Shown here in pieces: positions 39,691 through 49,599 of a DNA stretch of 52,000 nucleotides. Under the pieces are notes generated by a model. It saw nothing but the letters and a program-made list of their open reading frames with translations, ran no database searches and had not been told where the DNA came from. Location: the NCBI GenBank assembly GCA_905221605.1, contig CAJNDS010002596.1:174001-226000 (forward strand). The letters are read 5' to 3'. The number at the start of each line of letters is the position of its first letter. Positions within the stretch are counted from its first letter, which is position 1. Both the position numbers and the translations under genes were made by a program. Source of the DNA: Symbiodinium natans (Eukaryota > Sar > Dinophyceae > Suessiales > Symbiodiniaceae).

Positions 39691-40489
39691 GATTTGTTTG
39701 TTCTTTTTTGGGGGGACGCGCAGGGGCTTTAGAGTTCATGGTTTCGTGGGGGGGGGGGGGGAGGTGGGGGGATCAGGGTGAGGAGTTCAAGCCTAAATTG
39801 TCCTAAACCCAAAAGGGTTTGTGAGGGGATACGGACTTAGGCTGTGCAGGAGTATGGGTTTGGGGTGCCACGTGCTCGTGTGGCTTCAAGGTTTTCGGTG
39901 GGGACCTCTTTAAACACAAGAAGGCATACCGAATTCCGAGGTCACCACGATAAAAGCTGGTGAATTCAAGAGGGAATCACTTCTTTGTTCCCCAAGAAGG
40001 TTGGATCAGCTGGTTGATTGAAAATAGAATCGTTGTCGTCGTCCTTTCTGTCCTCTCTTCATGATGCTTGAAACCCGCCAATGAAACAAATCACTGGTAC
40101 ACTTCTGTTGGTGAAAGCTGAGCGACACACTATCAGAACGCTAAAACCCTAAACCCTAAACCCTAAACCCACGCAACAGAAGAAAGATGCTCAGAAAGCC
40201 ATCCCGGTGAAACATCCATGGTTAAGCCCCCCTGAACCTGCACGGAAACTGCACAAGCAGCTCTGCCCAGACTGCGGTTTAGGGTTTAGGGTTTAGGGTT
40301 TAGGGTTTAGGGTTGAGGGTTTGGGGTTTGGGGTTTAGGGTTTAGGGTTTAGGGTTTAGGGGACTCGACATGAGACCTCCGAGGCCCCGGCATCTGTCCG
40401 ATGTCTGCTCCTCGAATAAGTATGGTGCCGACCTGCTCATGTCTGCCTAGATCGGTTTAGGGTTTAGGGTTTAGGGTTTAGGGTTTTGG
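39691..40489. other. Spacer with TTTAGGG blocks; no gene
   Basis: G14 at 39748-39761; CCCTAAA at 40141-40170; TTTAGGG at 40276-40363 (with TTTGGGG) and 40455-40486. The unique-looking part at 39780-40135 shows no clear frame. Confidence 0.65.
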
Positions 40490-40736
40490 GTCACGCAATG
40501 AAGACCCGCCAGCACACGTGCAGATCCAAATGCAGGCAGGCAGTCTGGAGTGCACACAGCCACCCACCCGCGCATCCCTCCCGACATGAAGGAGGTGTCC
40601 TTCTCAGAGCCAACGTGCTTCCCAGAACATGAGCTACCATTAAATGCGTTGTACCCTGCCATATGAGGAGGGTTAAGAAAATCTAGAGTACCAACCGACC
40701 CTGAACTGCCTGGCTTACTGTTCTTGAACGTCAACT
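40490..40736 (-). pseudogene. Coding-looking fragment next to a TTTAGGG block
   Basis: The minus frame reads LTFKNSKPGSSGSVGTLDFL, then NPPHMAGYNAFNGSSCSGKH and TSFMSGGMRGWVAVCTPDCL, and ends in telomere-like sequence. A stop lies just upstream (near 40742). No family recognised; it may be an orphan fragment or a chance open frame. Confidence 0.3.
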
Positions 40737-40794
40737 CAGATAGTTACCGCAACATATGGATCTGTCTTATTAAAGTGTTTTAATTATAGGGGCA

Positions 40795-40970
40795 CCGACT
40801 TGGTAGCCCATTTTTAAAGGGAACGTAGGACCCCCCCAAAAAAGGGAAAAAGGGCACCACTGGGCTACCAAGCCGAAGCCCTAAACCTCCATGGGCTTCC
40901 TGGGGAGTAGTAGGGAAACCCGTGGAGGCTTGGGGCTTCAGCTTGGTAGCCCGGTTGTACCCTTTTCCCG
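40795..40970. mobile_element. Foldback cluster, CTTGGTAGCCCAGTGGTGCCC family
   Basis: ACTTGGTAGCCCA (40799) pairs with GGGCTACCAAG (40863). The same right arm also pairs with CTTGGTAGCCCGG (40941) through an inner palindrome GAAGCCCTAAACCTCC...GGAGGCTTGGGGCTTC. So a symmetric palindrome of about 120 bp overlaps a shorter one. Related arms lie at 18.94, 32.93 and 33.58 kb. Confidence 0.65.
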
Positions 40971-42396
40971 TTATCCAGACCGTAAACCCTAAACCCTAAT
41001 GTTGCACCCGCTTTAGTGAAAGGGGGCACTATTATGCGATGTTCCGGTACAGGACCCCCCATTGTTTAGGGTGGTCCTCAATCATGCGATGTTTGCCGGC
41101 CGGGGTTGCCGGTTAGGGCAAAAAATGCCTGAGCTGGTTGACTAGAGAGAACAAAAGGGAGCTGAAGGCTGGTTTCGTCTCCGCTGATGCAGATGTCGGT
41201 AGGTCTGTGCACTACTACGACGACGACGACCCCCGCCCACACTATTCAGGATCCCCGAAAACCGCAAAATTGTTTGGGGGGGGGGGGGCCCTGCGTACTA
41301 AAACGAGTCCAACATTAAACCCTAAAGCCTAACCCTAAACCCTAGGTTCCCTTATAGCTCCAGCCCCTCCTCAAGCTCGGCCTGCCTCCCAATAAAAGCC
41401 GGACGGGGAGGTGCAGAGGCCGAAGCCGTCCAGGGAGCCGTCCTGGGGACCGGAGACGCCCTAAACCCTAAACCCTAAACCCTCAACACTACAAAGGGTG
41501 TCAAAGCTGCCGAAGTTGAGAGGTTTGGTTTATGAAGCCCTCAGGGTCCACGTCCCCGAAGCAGGAATACTTGGGGCCTGGTTTAGGGTAGGGTTTAGGG
41601 TTTAGGGTTTAGGAGGGGATCCGAAGTATGGGCCCTTAATTTGGGTCCCCTGCTATTTCGCCCTTATATACACTATACATAGTAAGGGTCCATACTTCGG
41701 ATCCCTTTGGAACCACACCAAGGGCACATGGTTCCAACCTGAGAAAGCCGATAAGAGTTAGGTGCATGGACCCTTTAGCAAAGGTTCGCAGATCTCTTCT
41801 CTTAAGCCCTAAGCCCTAAGCCCTAAGCCCTAAGCCCTAAGCCCTAAACCCTAAACCCTAAACCTTAAACCCCAAACCCGAAGCAAAGCCCTGGGGAGGA
41901 ATTTGGCGGGCGGCAGGAGCAAAAGATGACCCCCCTGAACCGGCTAAACCTTCGGCAGGAGGAGCTTCTTCGAAAAGTCTTAGGGCTTTTAGGGTTTAGG
42001 GGTTAGGGTTTAGTGTAGTGTTTAGGGTTTAGGGCTTAAGTTTTCGGATTTGGGGTTTAGGGCTCTCCCTCTCCCTCTCCCTCTCCCTCTCTCCCTCTCC
42101 CTCTCCCTCTCCAACCGCATTCCGGCAGTGTCGGGATTTGCTGTTTCGGGTTCAAGGACAAAAGGGTAAAAGGGCAAAGAGTTTAAAGGGTAAAATTAAA
42201 GGCGGGAAAGGGCTTAGACTTTACGGTTTAGAGGGCAAAAGAGTAAAGGGTTTGGGGTTTAGCCCAGCGTCGCCCGAGTCGGCGCAGTAGCAGACACGCA
42301 GGAGGCCGGGCGTCTCCGCCCTTGCCAGCTCAAGGAGGCTTGAGGCGGAGTTTGGATGAGTGTAGTGGGTGCACTCGCCAGGCTTTAAGGTGCAGG
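40971..42396. other. Spacer with short repeats; no gene
   Basis: G13 at 41276-41288; CCCTAAA at 41460-41482; TTTAGGG at 41592-41613; CCCTAAG variant array at 41801-41848 (seven copies) followed by CCCTAAA; (CTCCCT)n at 42064-42113. No supported gene. Confidence 0.7.
41617..41706. mobile_element. Foldback element with GGGATCCGAAGTATGG ends
   Basis: The left arm GGGATCCGAAGTATGGGCCC pairs with GGGTCCATACTTCGGATCCC. The arms are about 25 bp with a 40-bp loop. It follows directly on a TTTAGGG block. Target duplication unclear. Confidence 0.7.
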
Positions 42397-42524
42397 TTGG
42401 GATGTTCCCCCTTAGAACTATACTGACAGTCCTTAAAGTCCTTAATAGGGATTATTCTTGGGGGGGGGGGGGGGGGTACTCGAACCCCTATTAAGGACTG
42501 TTAGTATAAGGGGGAACATCCCAA
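42397..42524. mobile_element. Foldback MITE, TTGGGATGTTCCCCC family, copy 4, with perfect 8-bp target duplication
   Basis: Left end TTGGGATGTTCCCCCTTAGA, then ACTGACAGTCCTTAAAG; right end AAGGACTGTTAGTATAAGGG plus GGAACATCCCAA. The core contains G17 (42460-42476). The flanks GGTGCAGG (42389-42396 and 42525-42532) are identical. This is the best-defined member and sets the family ends. Confidence 0.85.
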
Positions 42525-43199
42525 GGTGCAGGATTTGGGTGTGGGTTTCCGGTGGTCTTCTCGGTTCCGGTGCCTCAAGGCGCACATGTGATCGACCTGG
42601 GTCTACTAAATCTTCGTAGCTTTGCTGGAGAGTTTCGACTCTAAGGGGGGAAACTGCCCCCTAAACCCTATAAACCGTATAAGCCCTGAACTCTGCCATG
42701 AAGCTAAACCGTCGACCCCCGAACCCTAAGCTCCCAAACCCTCGATCGCCTTAGCCCAAAATAAACCTAACCCCTAAACCCTGACCCTAAACCCTCAACC
42801 CTCAACCCTAAACCCTAGGCCCTCAACTTGCCAAGACTCCTAAACACAAAAGTGCCGAACGACTGCACCCCTAAACTCCCCAAGCTCTGAACTCCTGAGC
42901 TCCTCCGCTTCAAAACTTCGAAAACCCTGAACTCCAAAACGCCCTATAGAGGGTTTAGGGTTTCGGGTTTAGGGTTTTAGGGTTTTGGCCCGAACCCGGG
43001 CCTTTCTATCACCCACTGGGCCGAATCGCTCGCATTCACGGCGCCCACAAGGAAGACCTGGGGCAACCCCCGGAGTGAATTTGGGAGGGCTCTGGTTTAG
43101 GCTTCGGGGTTCATGGTTCAGGGTTTAGGGTTGAGGTCTCGGTTTAGGGTTTAGGGTTTAGGGTTTAGGGTTTAGGGTTTAGGGTTTAGGGTTTGGGGT

Positions 43200-43231
<32 letters not shown>

Positions 43232-44035
43232 GGTCTTGAGGGTTGAGGGTTTTAGGGTTTTAGGGTTTACGGTTTAGGGTTGAGGGATTAGGGTCAGGGT
43301 TTAGGGTTTAGGTGCTTTCCTCTTTGCTTGTTGCTCGCAATAAAGTATATAGGATTTGGAGTCACCGTAGGAGCCTAGCACTTTCTGGGTTAGGAGTCCC
43401 GGAGTTTGGGGATTCGGGCTTAACCCCGTAACCGCAAACCCTAAAACCCCAAAAACTTAAACCGCAAACCCTATAACCCTAATCCCAAAAAGGATTCTTC
43501 CTCGTCAGGGAAATATGGTTAAACTGTTTTCTGTGGCGGGAGGAGTTCTTAAGCAACAAATATTGACGCCCCTCCCCATCACTCCCTAGACACTACGCCC
43601 TGAAACCCTGAAACCCCAAACCTTAAACCCTTACACTCTCTAAACCCTTACACCCTTAAACCCTTAAACTGTCTAAACCCTACCCCTCCCTCCCTCCCAA
43701 ACCCCTAAACCCTAAACCCTAAACCCTACACCCTAAACCCTAAACTCTAAACTCTAAACCCTAGACCCCAAGCCTTAAACCCTCCCTCCCTGCCCCCCCA
43801 AAGCTGGGTGGGCTGGCTCCTGTGGAGTTCGCCAGGCTCAGCGGTATGGGGTTGGGACCTGAGCATGCAGGGTTTTTGGGAGGTATTCAGGGTGTTTATG
43901 CATGTAGGGCTTCGGTTTAGGGTTTAGGGAGTTTAGGGTTTAGGGTTTAATCATAGAAAAAAGCAACCCAGCTCTTGGCTTACTTGGACACAGAGAGGTT
44001 ACATGTGGCTCAGGGTTTGGAGGGTTGAGGTCTCA
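42525..44035. repeat. Degenerate telomere-like region; no gene
   Basis: CCCTAAA-like 42660-42830; TTTAGGG 42953-42985; TTTAGGG then TTGAGGG 43134-43310; CCCTAAA-like 43430-43475 and 43600-43790; TTTAGGG 43915-43950. No supported gene. Confidence 0.8.
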
Positions 44036-44177
44036 TGGGTTCCCCTACTACCCCCGTTTACTACCCCCCCTGGGTTCCCCCCTCAAACAACCTTAAATAG
44101 GCTTGATTATCCCTAAATAGCTTTAATTATGGGGGGAACCTAGCGGGGGTAGTATAGAGGGGGGTAGTAGAGGGGTG
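44036..44177. mobile_element. Foldback element rich in CTACTACCCCC
   Basis: Left: CCCCTACTACCCCCGTTTAC, then TACCCCCCCTGGGTTCCCCC. Right: GGGGGGAACCTAGCGGGGGT, then AGTATAGAGGGGGGTAGTAG. The arms pair with small offsets around AT-rich GATTATCCCTAAATAG. Confidence 0.65.
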
Positions 44178-45440
44178 TAGGGTTGAGGGTTTAGGCCCTA
44201 AACCCTAAACCCTATATAAACCCTAAGCCCGACATAAACCCCAAACCCTAGACCCTAAACCCGTCTTTCGGTAAGTTCCTCAACCTTATTCTTGCCCATG
44301 ATCACGGCTTCTGCCGTGTTGTTTTGGGGGATGGAGGCCATCACGATCACAAGGGTTTTGGGTTCCGCTGGAACAGGGTACAGGGTACAGGGTTTAGGGT
44401 TTAGGGTTTAGGGTTTATAGAAGTAGGGTTGGAAGTAGGGTAACTTTGGCTCTAACCTTACTTCGGGCGCTACTGATAACCCTACTTAGAAGTACCCATG
44501 AGCCTCCGAGTAGAGGGCTTTCTTCTACCAGGGGCCCAGCGCGCTAAACCCTAAACCCTAAACCCTAAACCCTAAACCCTAAACCCTAAACCCTAAACCC
44601 TAAACCCTAAACCCTAAACCCTAAACCCTAAACCCTAAACCCTAAACCCTAAACCCGTCTTTCGGTCATTCTGGCAGCCATGGGGTGCAAGGCGTTCTCG
44701 AGAATTTCGGGATGAGAGACCCCTCCCGTAAACCCCAAACCCCTTTACAGCATATATCCCAAACTCCTGGAAAACCTACACCTCAAGCCCGAAGCCCTAG
44801 AGCATCCCCAAGCTCTGAAACCCCTGAAGCCCCATAGTCCCTGAAACCCCTAAACTCCCCAAACCCGAAACCCGAAACCCGAAACCCGAAACTGCTAAAC
44901 TGGGCGCCGCACTCACGCCGAAGGCTCTGCTCGCTGCGACCTTTGGGGAGCTTCTGTTCCGGACCACTGGATAGTCAAGGAACTAAGACTCGTACCCCTA
45001 AGGTTGTACCCCGAAGAGGCTCCCTTGATGTACTCCCAGTATGGGCCCCTAAACCCCAAACCCTAAACCCCTTATATTCCCTTATGTAGAGGATCTTTGC
45101 AAAGGGTCCCCAAACCCAAGGGGACAACCTTGGAGATCTGAGTTGGATTCCCCTGAGATAGGGCCCCGACCTCTCCTAAGTAGAGCAATCCAGTTAGCGG
45201 GATACAGGGTTTATCTACTGCTATTTGCTTAAGAACCCTCCCCCCCCGACCAAACAAAACCAAAACATGAAAGATAACAACCCCTATATTGCCCCCATAA
45301 GAAGGAATATGTTTTATGTTTTGCGGGGCTCTCAACTAAACCCTGAAACCCTGAAACCATGAAACCCTAAAACCCTAAAAACCTAAACCCTAAAAACCTA
45401 ATACCCTGAAGTCCTAAAACTCTAAGGGCCCAAAAACCTA
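44178..45440. repeat. Telomere-like blocks, foldback arms and spacers; no gene
   Basis: TTTAGGG 44391-44417; a foldback of the GGGTACTTAGAAGTAGGGTT family at about 44417-44508; a clean CCCTAAA array of about 16 copies at 44544-44657; CCCGAAA variant run at 44866-44892. The spacer 44900-45300 has no recognisable gene. Confidence 0.8.
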
Positions 45441-45454
45441 AACCCTTAAAACCT

Positions 45455-45625
45455 TAAAACCCTAAAACCCTAAAACCCTAAAACCCTAAAACCCTAAAAC
45501 CCTAAAACCCTAAAACCCTAAAACCCTAAAACCCTAAAACCCTAAAACCCGAAACCCTAAAACCCTAAAACCCTAAAACCCTAAAACCCTAAAACCAAAA
45601 ACCCAAAACCCTAAACCCTAAGCCC
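45455..45625. repeat. (CCCTAAAA)n octamer array
   Basis: About 17 octamers, nearly perfect, ending in CCAAAAACCCAAAA and two heptamers. Preceded by mutated octamers from 45340. Confidence 0.95.
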
Positions 45626-45659
45626 TGTCCGAGTATGACTTCCCCCTAGCTGGGTTAAC

Positions 45660-45822
45660 TTCAGCTAGGCTGCCCAGTAACCAAGGCTTAAAAAGGGTGC
45701 CCTTTTTTGCTTCAAGGGGTTTATAAGGGAACCTTATAAACCCTAACAAACCCTAAACCCTAAACCCTAAACCCTAAACCCCAAAAAGGGAATAAGGGTA
45801 CTACTGGGCATCCTAGTCAGGC
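45660..45822. mobile_element. Foldback-like element TAGGCTGCCCAGTAACC...GGTACTACTGGGCATCCTAG, holding CCCTAAA units
   Basis: Left part AGCTAGGCTGCCCAGTAACC and AAAAAGGGTGCCCTTTTTTG; right part GGGAATAAGGGTACTACTGG plus GCATCCTAGTC. Between them TATAAGGGAACCTTATAA, then six telomere-like heptamers (45743-45783). Relatives at 21870-22000, 46320-46495 and 50150-50255. Confidence 0.6.
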
Positions 45823-47174
45823 CTCACCACAGCTGGACCCATCCGACAGTGGCATGGCCATCATCTTGTCCTTGCTTCCGGTGAGCCCTAAACCCTAAAC
45901 CCTAAACCCTAAACCCTAATCTCTAAACCCTAAACCCTAAACCCTAAACCCTAAACCCTACTTTATGGGTCAGCTAGTTGCAGAGCTTAGGGCTTCAGGT
46001 TTTGGGGGCTTGCAGGCCTAAGGTTTCGGCTCAGGAGCCTTCAAGGGGAGGGGGAAGTCTGGGGGATCTCCCCTTTAGGGTTTAGGGTTTAGGGTCCCTA
46101 AACCCTAAAGCATAATTTCGGGCTGGGCTGAGATGTCCTTGACCTCAACTTTCATGTTGTTTTTTTCATCGTTCTGTCGATAGCTGCCATAAGTACTACG
46201 AGCTTTGTTAATGGCTCAGGGTCTCCACAACCAACCCCTGCAGGAAGCACGAGGGCTTTTCGAATTTAGGAATCTAGACCCAAGAGTAACCTACGAATAC
46301 AAAGGCTTGGCTTTTTGGGTTTAAGAGGGGCTGACAAGGGAACCTTATAACCCTAACAAAAAAGAATAAGTAGGGCCAATTCTGGGTCTTAGCTTCTAGG
46401 CTTTAAAAGGGAGCCCTTTCTTGGTTTAAAAGAGGCTCATAAGGGAACCTTATAACCCTACAAAAAGGGAGTAAGTAGGGCCTACTCTGGTTCCCAAACC
46501 CTAAACCCTAAACCCTAAACCCTGAACCCTGAACCCTAAACCCTAAACCCTAAACCCTGCCTTTAGAAATTTAGGGATTTCAGACATCAGCCGTATCCTG
46601 CTCCGGTATGAGGCCACTTCCCTGCACCTGAGCCAGCAAGAGGATTCAGGGTTGAGGGGTTGAGGCTCGGGGTTTTTAGGGTTTTTAGGGTTTTTGGGGT
46701 TTAGGGTTTAGGGTTTAGAGTTTAGGGCGTTTTGCTCTGGATAAGGTTAGGGGGGGAGGGGTGAAGCTCAAATCGGCTTTAAGGTTTAGAGACCAAGACG
46801 GAGGGCGAGAGAGAGAGAGAGATAGAGGGAGAGTGTATGTGTGTGTGTGTGTTTGGCTTGATATTCGTACAGATAGTGGAGATGAGGATCGGGAAATCTC
46901 ACGCAAAAGCCTCAGAGCGAACTGCCCAAACTTAGGGGGCGTGAGCCACTAAAGCATTACTACGGGCACCACAGCCGAGATGACCTTGAACAGCTGAAAC
47001 CAACCCGGGGCTCAAGCACCTACTTGGGAACTTATGTACCTACAGTTTTATATTCGGGGATCTACCTACTAGTTAAGGGGTAGTTCCTAGTAAAAAGTCA
47101 TTGGAGTCCCAGGTACGGCTTCTTCCTGCGAAGCAAACCCTCCAGCCCTGACGGGTTCAGGGTTTAAGGAAAGT
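45823..47174. repeat. Telomere-like blocks, junction and microsatellites; no gene
   Basis: CCCTAAA 45886-45960; head-to-head junction near 46095; CCCTAAA/CCCTGAA 46497-46560; TTTAGGG 46695-46725; (GA)n then (GT)n at about 46805-46852. No supported gene. Confidence 0.75.
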
Positions 47175-47591
47175 TTAAGGTTCATGCTTTACGTTGCAAA
47201 GGCTCAACCTCAGTCCAGTTCGCGTAGAATCAGACTCTGGCCACAACACAGCTGGCATGCCGAAACCTTGAATCGCACGGTGTTTAACGGTAACCACTAG
47301 TAACCACCCACCCCCCTCCACTCTCGGCAAAAGAGGATGGCAAAAGAGGATCGCTTTACCCCAAACGCTAAGCACCACATGCAAGCGAGGCACCGGAAGC
47401 GTGCAGGAAGCTTGCCCGTCCCCCTTGGCAGATTTCACCTCAAGGGGCAGCGTCCAGTGGACCCAACATTTCCCACACAAGTCGAGGCTTAACGGCCAGT
47501 ACTGCGAAACATGGGGAACATAAATATGTTTGTTTCCCATTTTTTGTCGAAAAAATGTGCTTCCCCATACCTCCCTCGCAGGAGCGCACAT
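47175..47591 (-). CDS. Open frame of 138 codons, uncertain
   Basis: Longest non-repetitive open frame right of the ankyrin gene. It includes GNKHIYVPHVSQYWPLSLDL, CGKCWVHWTLPLEVKSAKGD and LHVVLSVWGKAILFCHPLLP. It has no recognisable domain. A CGKC pair and a Trp-rich patch are visible. The region is free of telomere-like repeats. It could be a gene fragment or chance. Confidence 0.2.
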   Translation of the reverse strand: MCAPAREVWGSTFFRQKMGNKHIYVPHVSQYWPLSLDLCGKCWVHWTLPLEVKSAKGDGQASCTLPVPRLHVVLSVWGKAILFCHPLLPRVEGGGWLLVVTVKHRAIQGFGMPAVLWPESDSTRTGLRLSLCNVKHEP

Positions 47592-49490
47592 CAGACCTCC
47601 GTTTCACTAGATCCCAACCCTTGTTGCTTTCAAATGCAAGAACAACACCACAAGAAAGGGAATACGGTCAGGACCCTAAACCCTAAACCCTAAACCCTAA
47701 ACCCTAAACCCTAAACCCTAAACCCTACACCCCGAACAACCTGCCACAAAGTAGCCTAGCTGTGATCTATCGGTCCACTGGTGTCCAAACCCTCCACAAA
47801 TAACCCAAAACTAAGCAGGCCTGGGGTCAGGGTTCAGGGTTTAGGGTTTAGAGTTTAGGGTCTAGGGGTGTTCCCAAAACCGGGCGCTAACTTCCCTCAG
47901 CCCTATGCCCCACCCTACACCGATTAGGATTTGAGGGTTTCGCTCAGGTTCAGGTTTAAGGTTTCGTTCGGGCTTAGGGCTTCTAAGGCTCAGGGTTTAG
48001 GGGTCCAGAATCTAGGGCTTGGGGTGTTAAAGCTCACGCAGCCATTCGGCCTCTCGAACCGATCCTGCCACTTATTGGCTCACACACAAAAAGGCTCCCA
48101 TTTACTTAGTTGCTGAGTTCCTAAGCCCCAAACAAGTGTACACTTTCAGTTCTGTAGGGGCATGTAGTATCCCAAAAAGTGCAAAGTGTATTCATTCAGC
48201 TACTCAGTTTATGTGTTTGTTCTGGTCTCGGGCTTAGGGACTAGAGGGAATAACAATTTGTTTCCGTGTCGTCTTAAAACGTCAGCAGGGACCCTGAACC
48301 CTGGGCACCCTGGGCTGCTTAGGGGTTCAGGGGTAGGGTTATAAGTACCCTAAAAAGGTGATACCCATCGTTAGCGCATACTTATAACCCTACTTATTAA
48401 CTGATAAGTACCCCCCAAAAAATTAAACCCTCAACCCTAAACCCTAAACTCTGAACCCTAAACCCCATTGAACCTCCAAGTAAGGCCCAGCAAAGGCCCC
48501 AGCGCAGCTATAGCTGCTGCCCGTCTCTTGAATGCCACGCACCACGATTGAGCCGACCTGGCTGGCAAACGCACGATACGCCACCTCAGCGTCTAGGGTC
48601 CGGGGGGGCTTAGTTAAGGGTGCAGTGGTTTAAGGGTTTAGGTTTTCGGGTTTCAGGGTTCAGGTTTAGGTTTGAGACAAGTCCAGAAAGCCCTCCAGCC
48701 CCAAAACCTTCCAACTTCAAAGCTGTGAAACTTTCTGGCTTGTGGGGCGCGGCATCGCGGCTGCACATGAATGCTCTTTGGACCCAAAATGTGCCAAAAT
48801 AGTCCCGAATTCCCTAAACCCTAAACCCTACAGCCTAAACCCTAAACCCTAAACCCTAAACCCTACAGCCTAAACCTAGACCCTTACCCCCTAAACCCTC
48901 GACCCAAACAATCCCAACAAACCAAAGAGCCTCCATCGTGAAGTCCGCGGGGGCTTGGCACGGCCTCGCCGGGTTTAGGGCTTATAGGGTTTGGAGTGCA
49001 GGGTGTGGCGTTTGGGGACAAAAACCGCAACAAGCCGCGCGACCGCTTTGTAACCACGACACAGCTTTGCGTGGTTTTTACCCCCTCAAAACATACCAAC
49101 TTTGGGCTGCCTAAGCCCACGGCTAAGTATAAACCCTATAAACCCTATAAACCCTATAAACCCTACAAACCCTGCAAACCCTGTAAACCCTGTTAACACT
49201 ATAAACCCTAAACCCGATCAACACTCAGCCCCAAACCCTAAACCCTAAACCCTAAACCCTCGGTAGTTTATATTGTTTTTTGCTGCTTCTCAGGCTCGTT
49301 ACAGGCTGAGCCCTGATGTAAGGAGCTGAGAGGGCTCAGAGCCTGATTCAGCCCTTAACTCCGAACTCTGAATTGTAGTAAGAGTTTAGGGTTTAGGGTT
49401 TAGGGTTTAGGGTTTAGGGTTTAGGGTTTAGGGTTTAGGGTTTGGGGTTGGTTACTTCACAAGGGAACCTAGGGCCAAACAAAAGTGGCA
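47592..49490. repeat. Telomere-like blocks and spacers; no gene
   Basis: CCCTAAA 47674-47728; degenerate TTTAGGG 47825-48010; a foldback of the ATAAGTACCC family at about 48340-48420; CCCTAAA 48815-48880; a CCCTATAAA/CCCTGTAAA 9-mer run at 49128-49195; CCCTAAA 49228-49262; TTTAGGG 49384-49447 (nine copies). No supported gene. Confidence 0.75.
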
Positions 49491-49500
49491 AAAACATGTC

Positions 49501-49599
49501 TTGGGATGTTCCCCCTTATACGAACAGTCCCTAATAGGGATTTTAGTACCCTTATAAAATCCCTATCAGGGACTGTTAGTACAAGGGGGAACATCACAA
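49501..49599. mobile_element. Foldback MITE, TTGGGATGTTCCCCC family, copy 5
   Basis: The left arm TTGGGATGTTCCCCCTTATA plus CGAACAGTCCCTAATAGGGA pairs with TCCCTATCAGGGACTGTTAG plus TACAAGGGGGAACATCACAA. The arms are about 45 bp with a short loop, the cleanest hairpin in the window. The flanking octamers AACATGTC and AGCATGTT match at 6 of 8, consistent with an aged target duplication. Confidence 0.8.

Noticed and set aside
39170-39739. 189-codon frame rich in Pro-Ser-Asn-Pro-Gln-Thr-Leu-Lys
   Set aside because: Direct translation of the TTTGAGGG array; composition follows from the repeat.
44544-44657. Clean CCCTAAA array as a real chromosome end
   Set aside because: It is internal, followed by 7 kb of unrelated sequence, and neighbouring blocks point both ways. 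It is an interstitial array.
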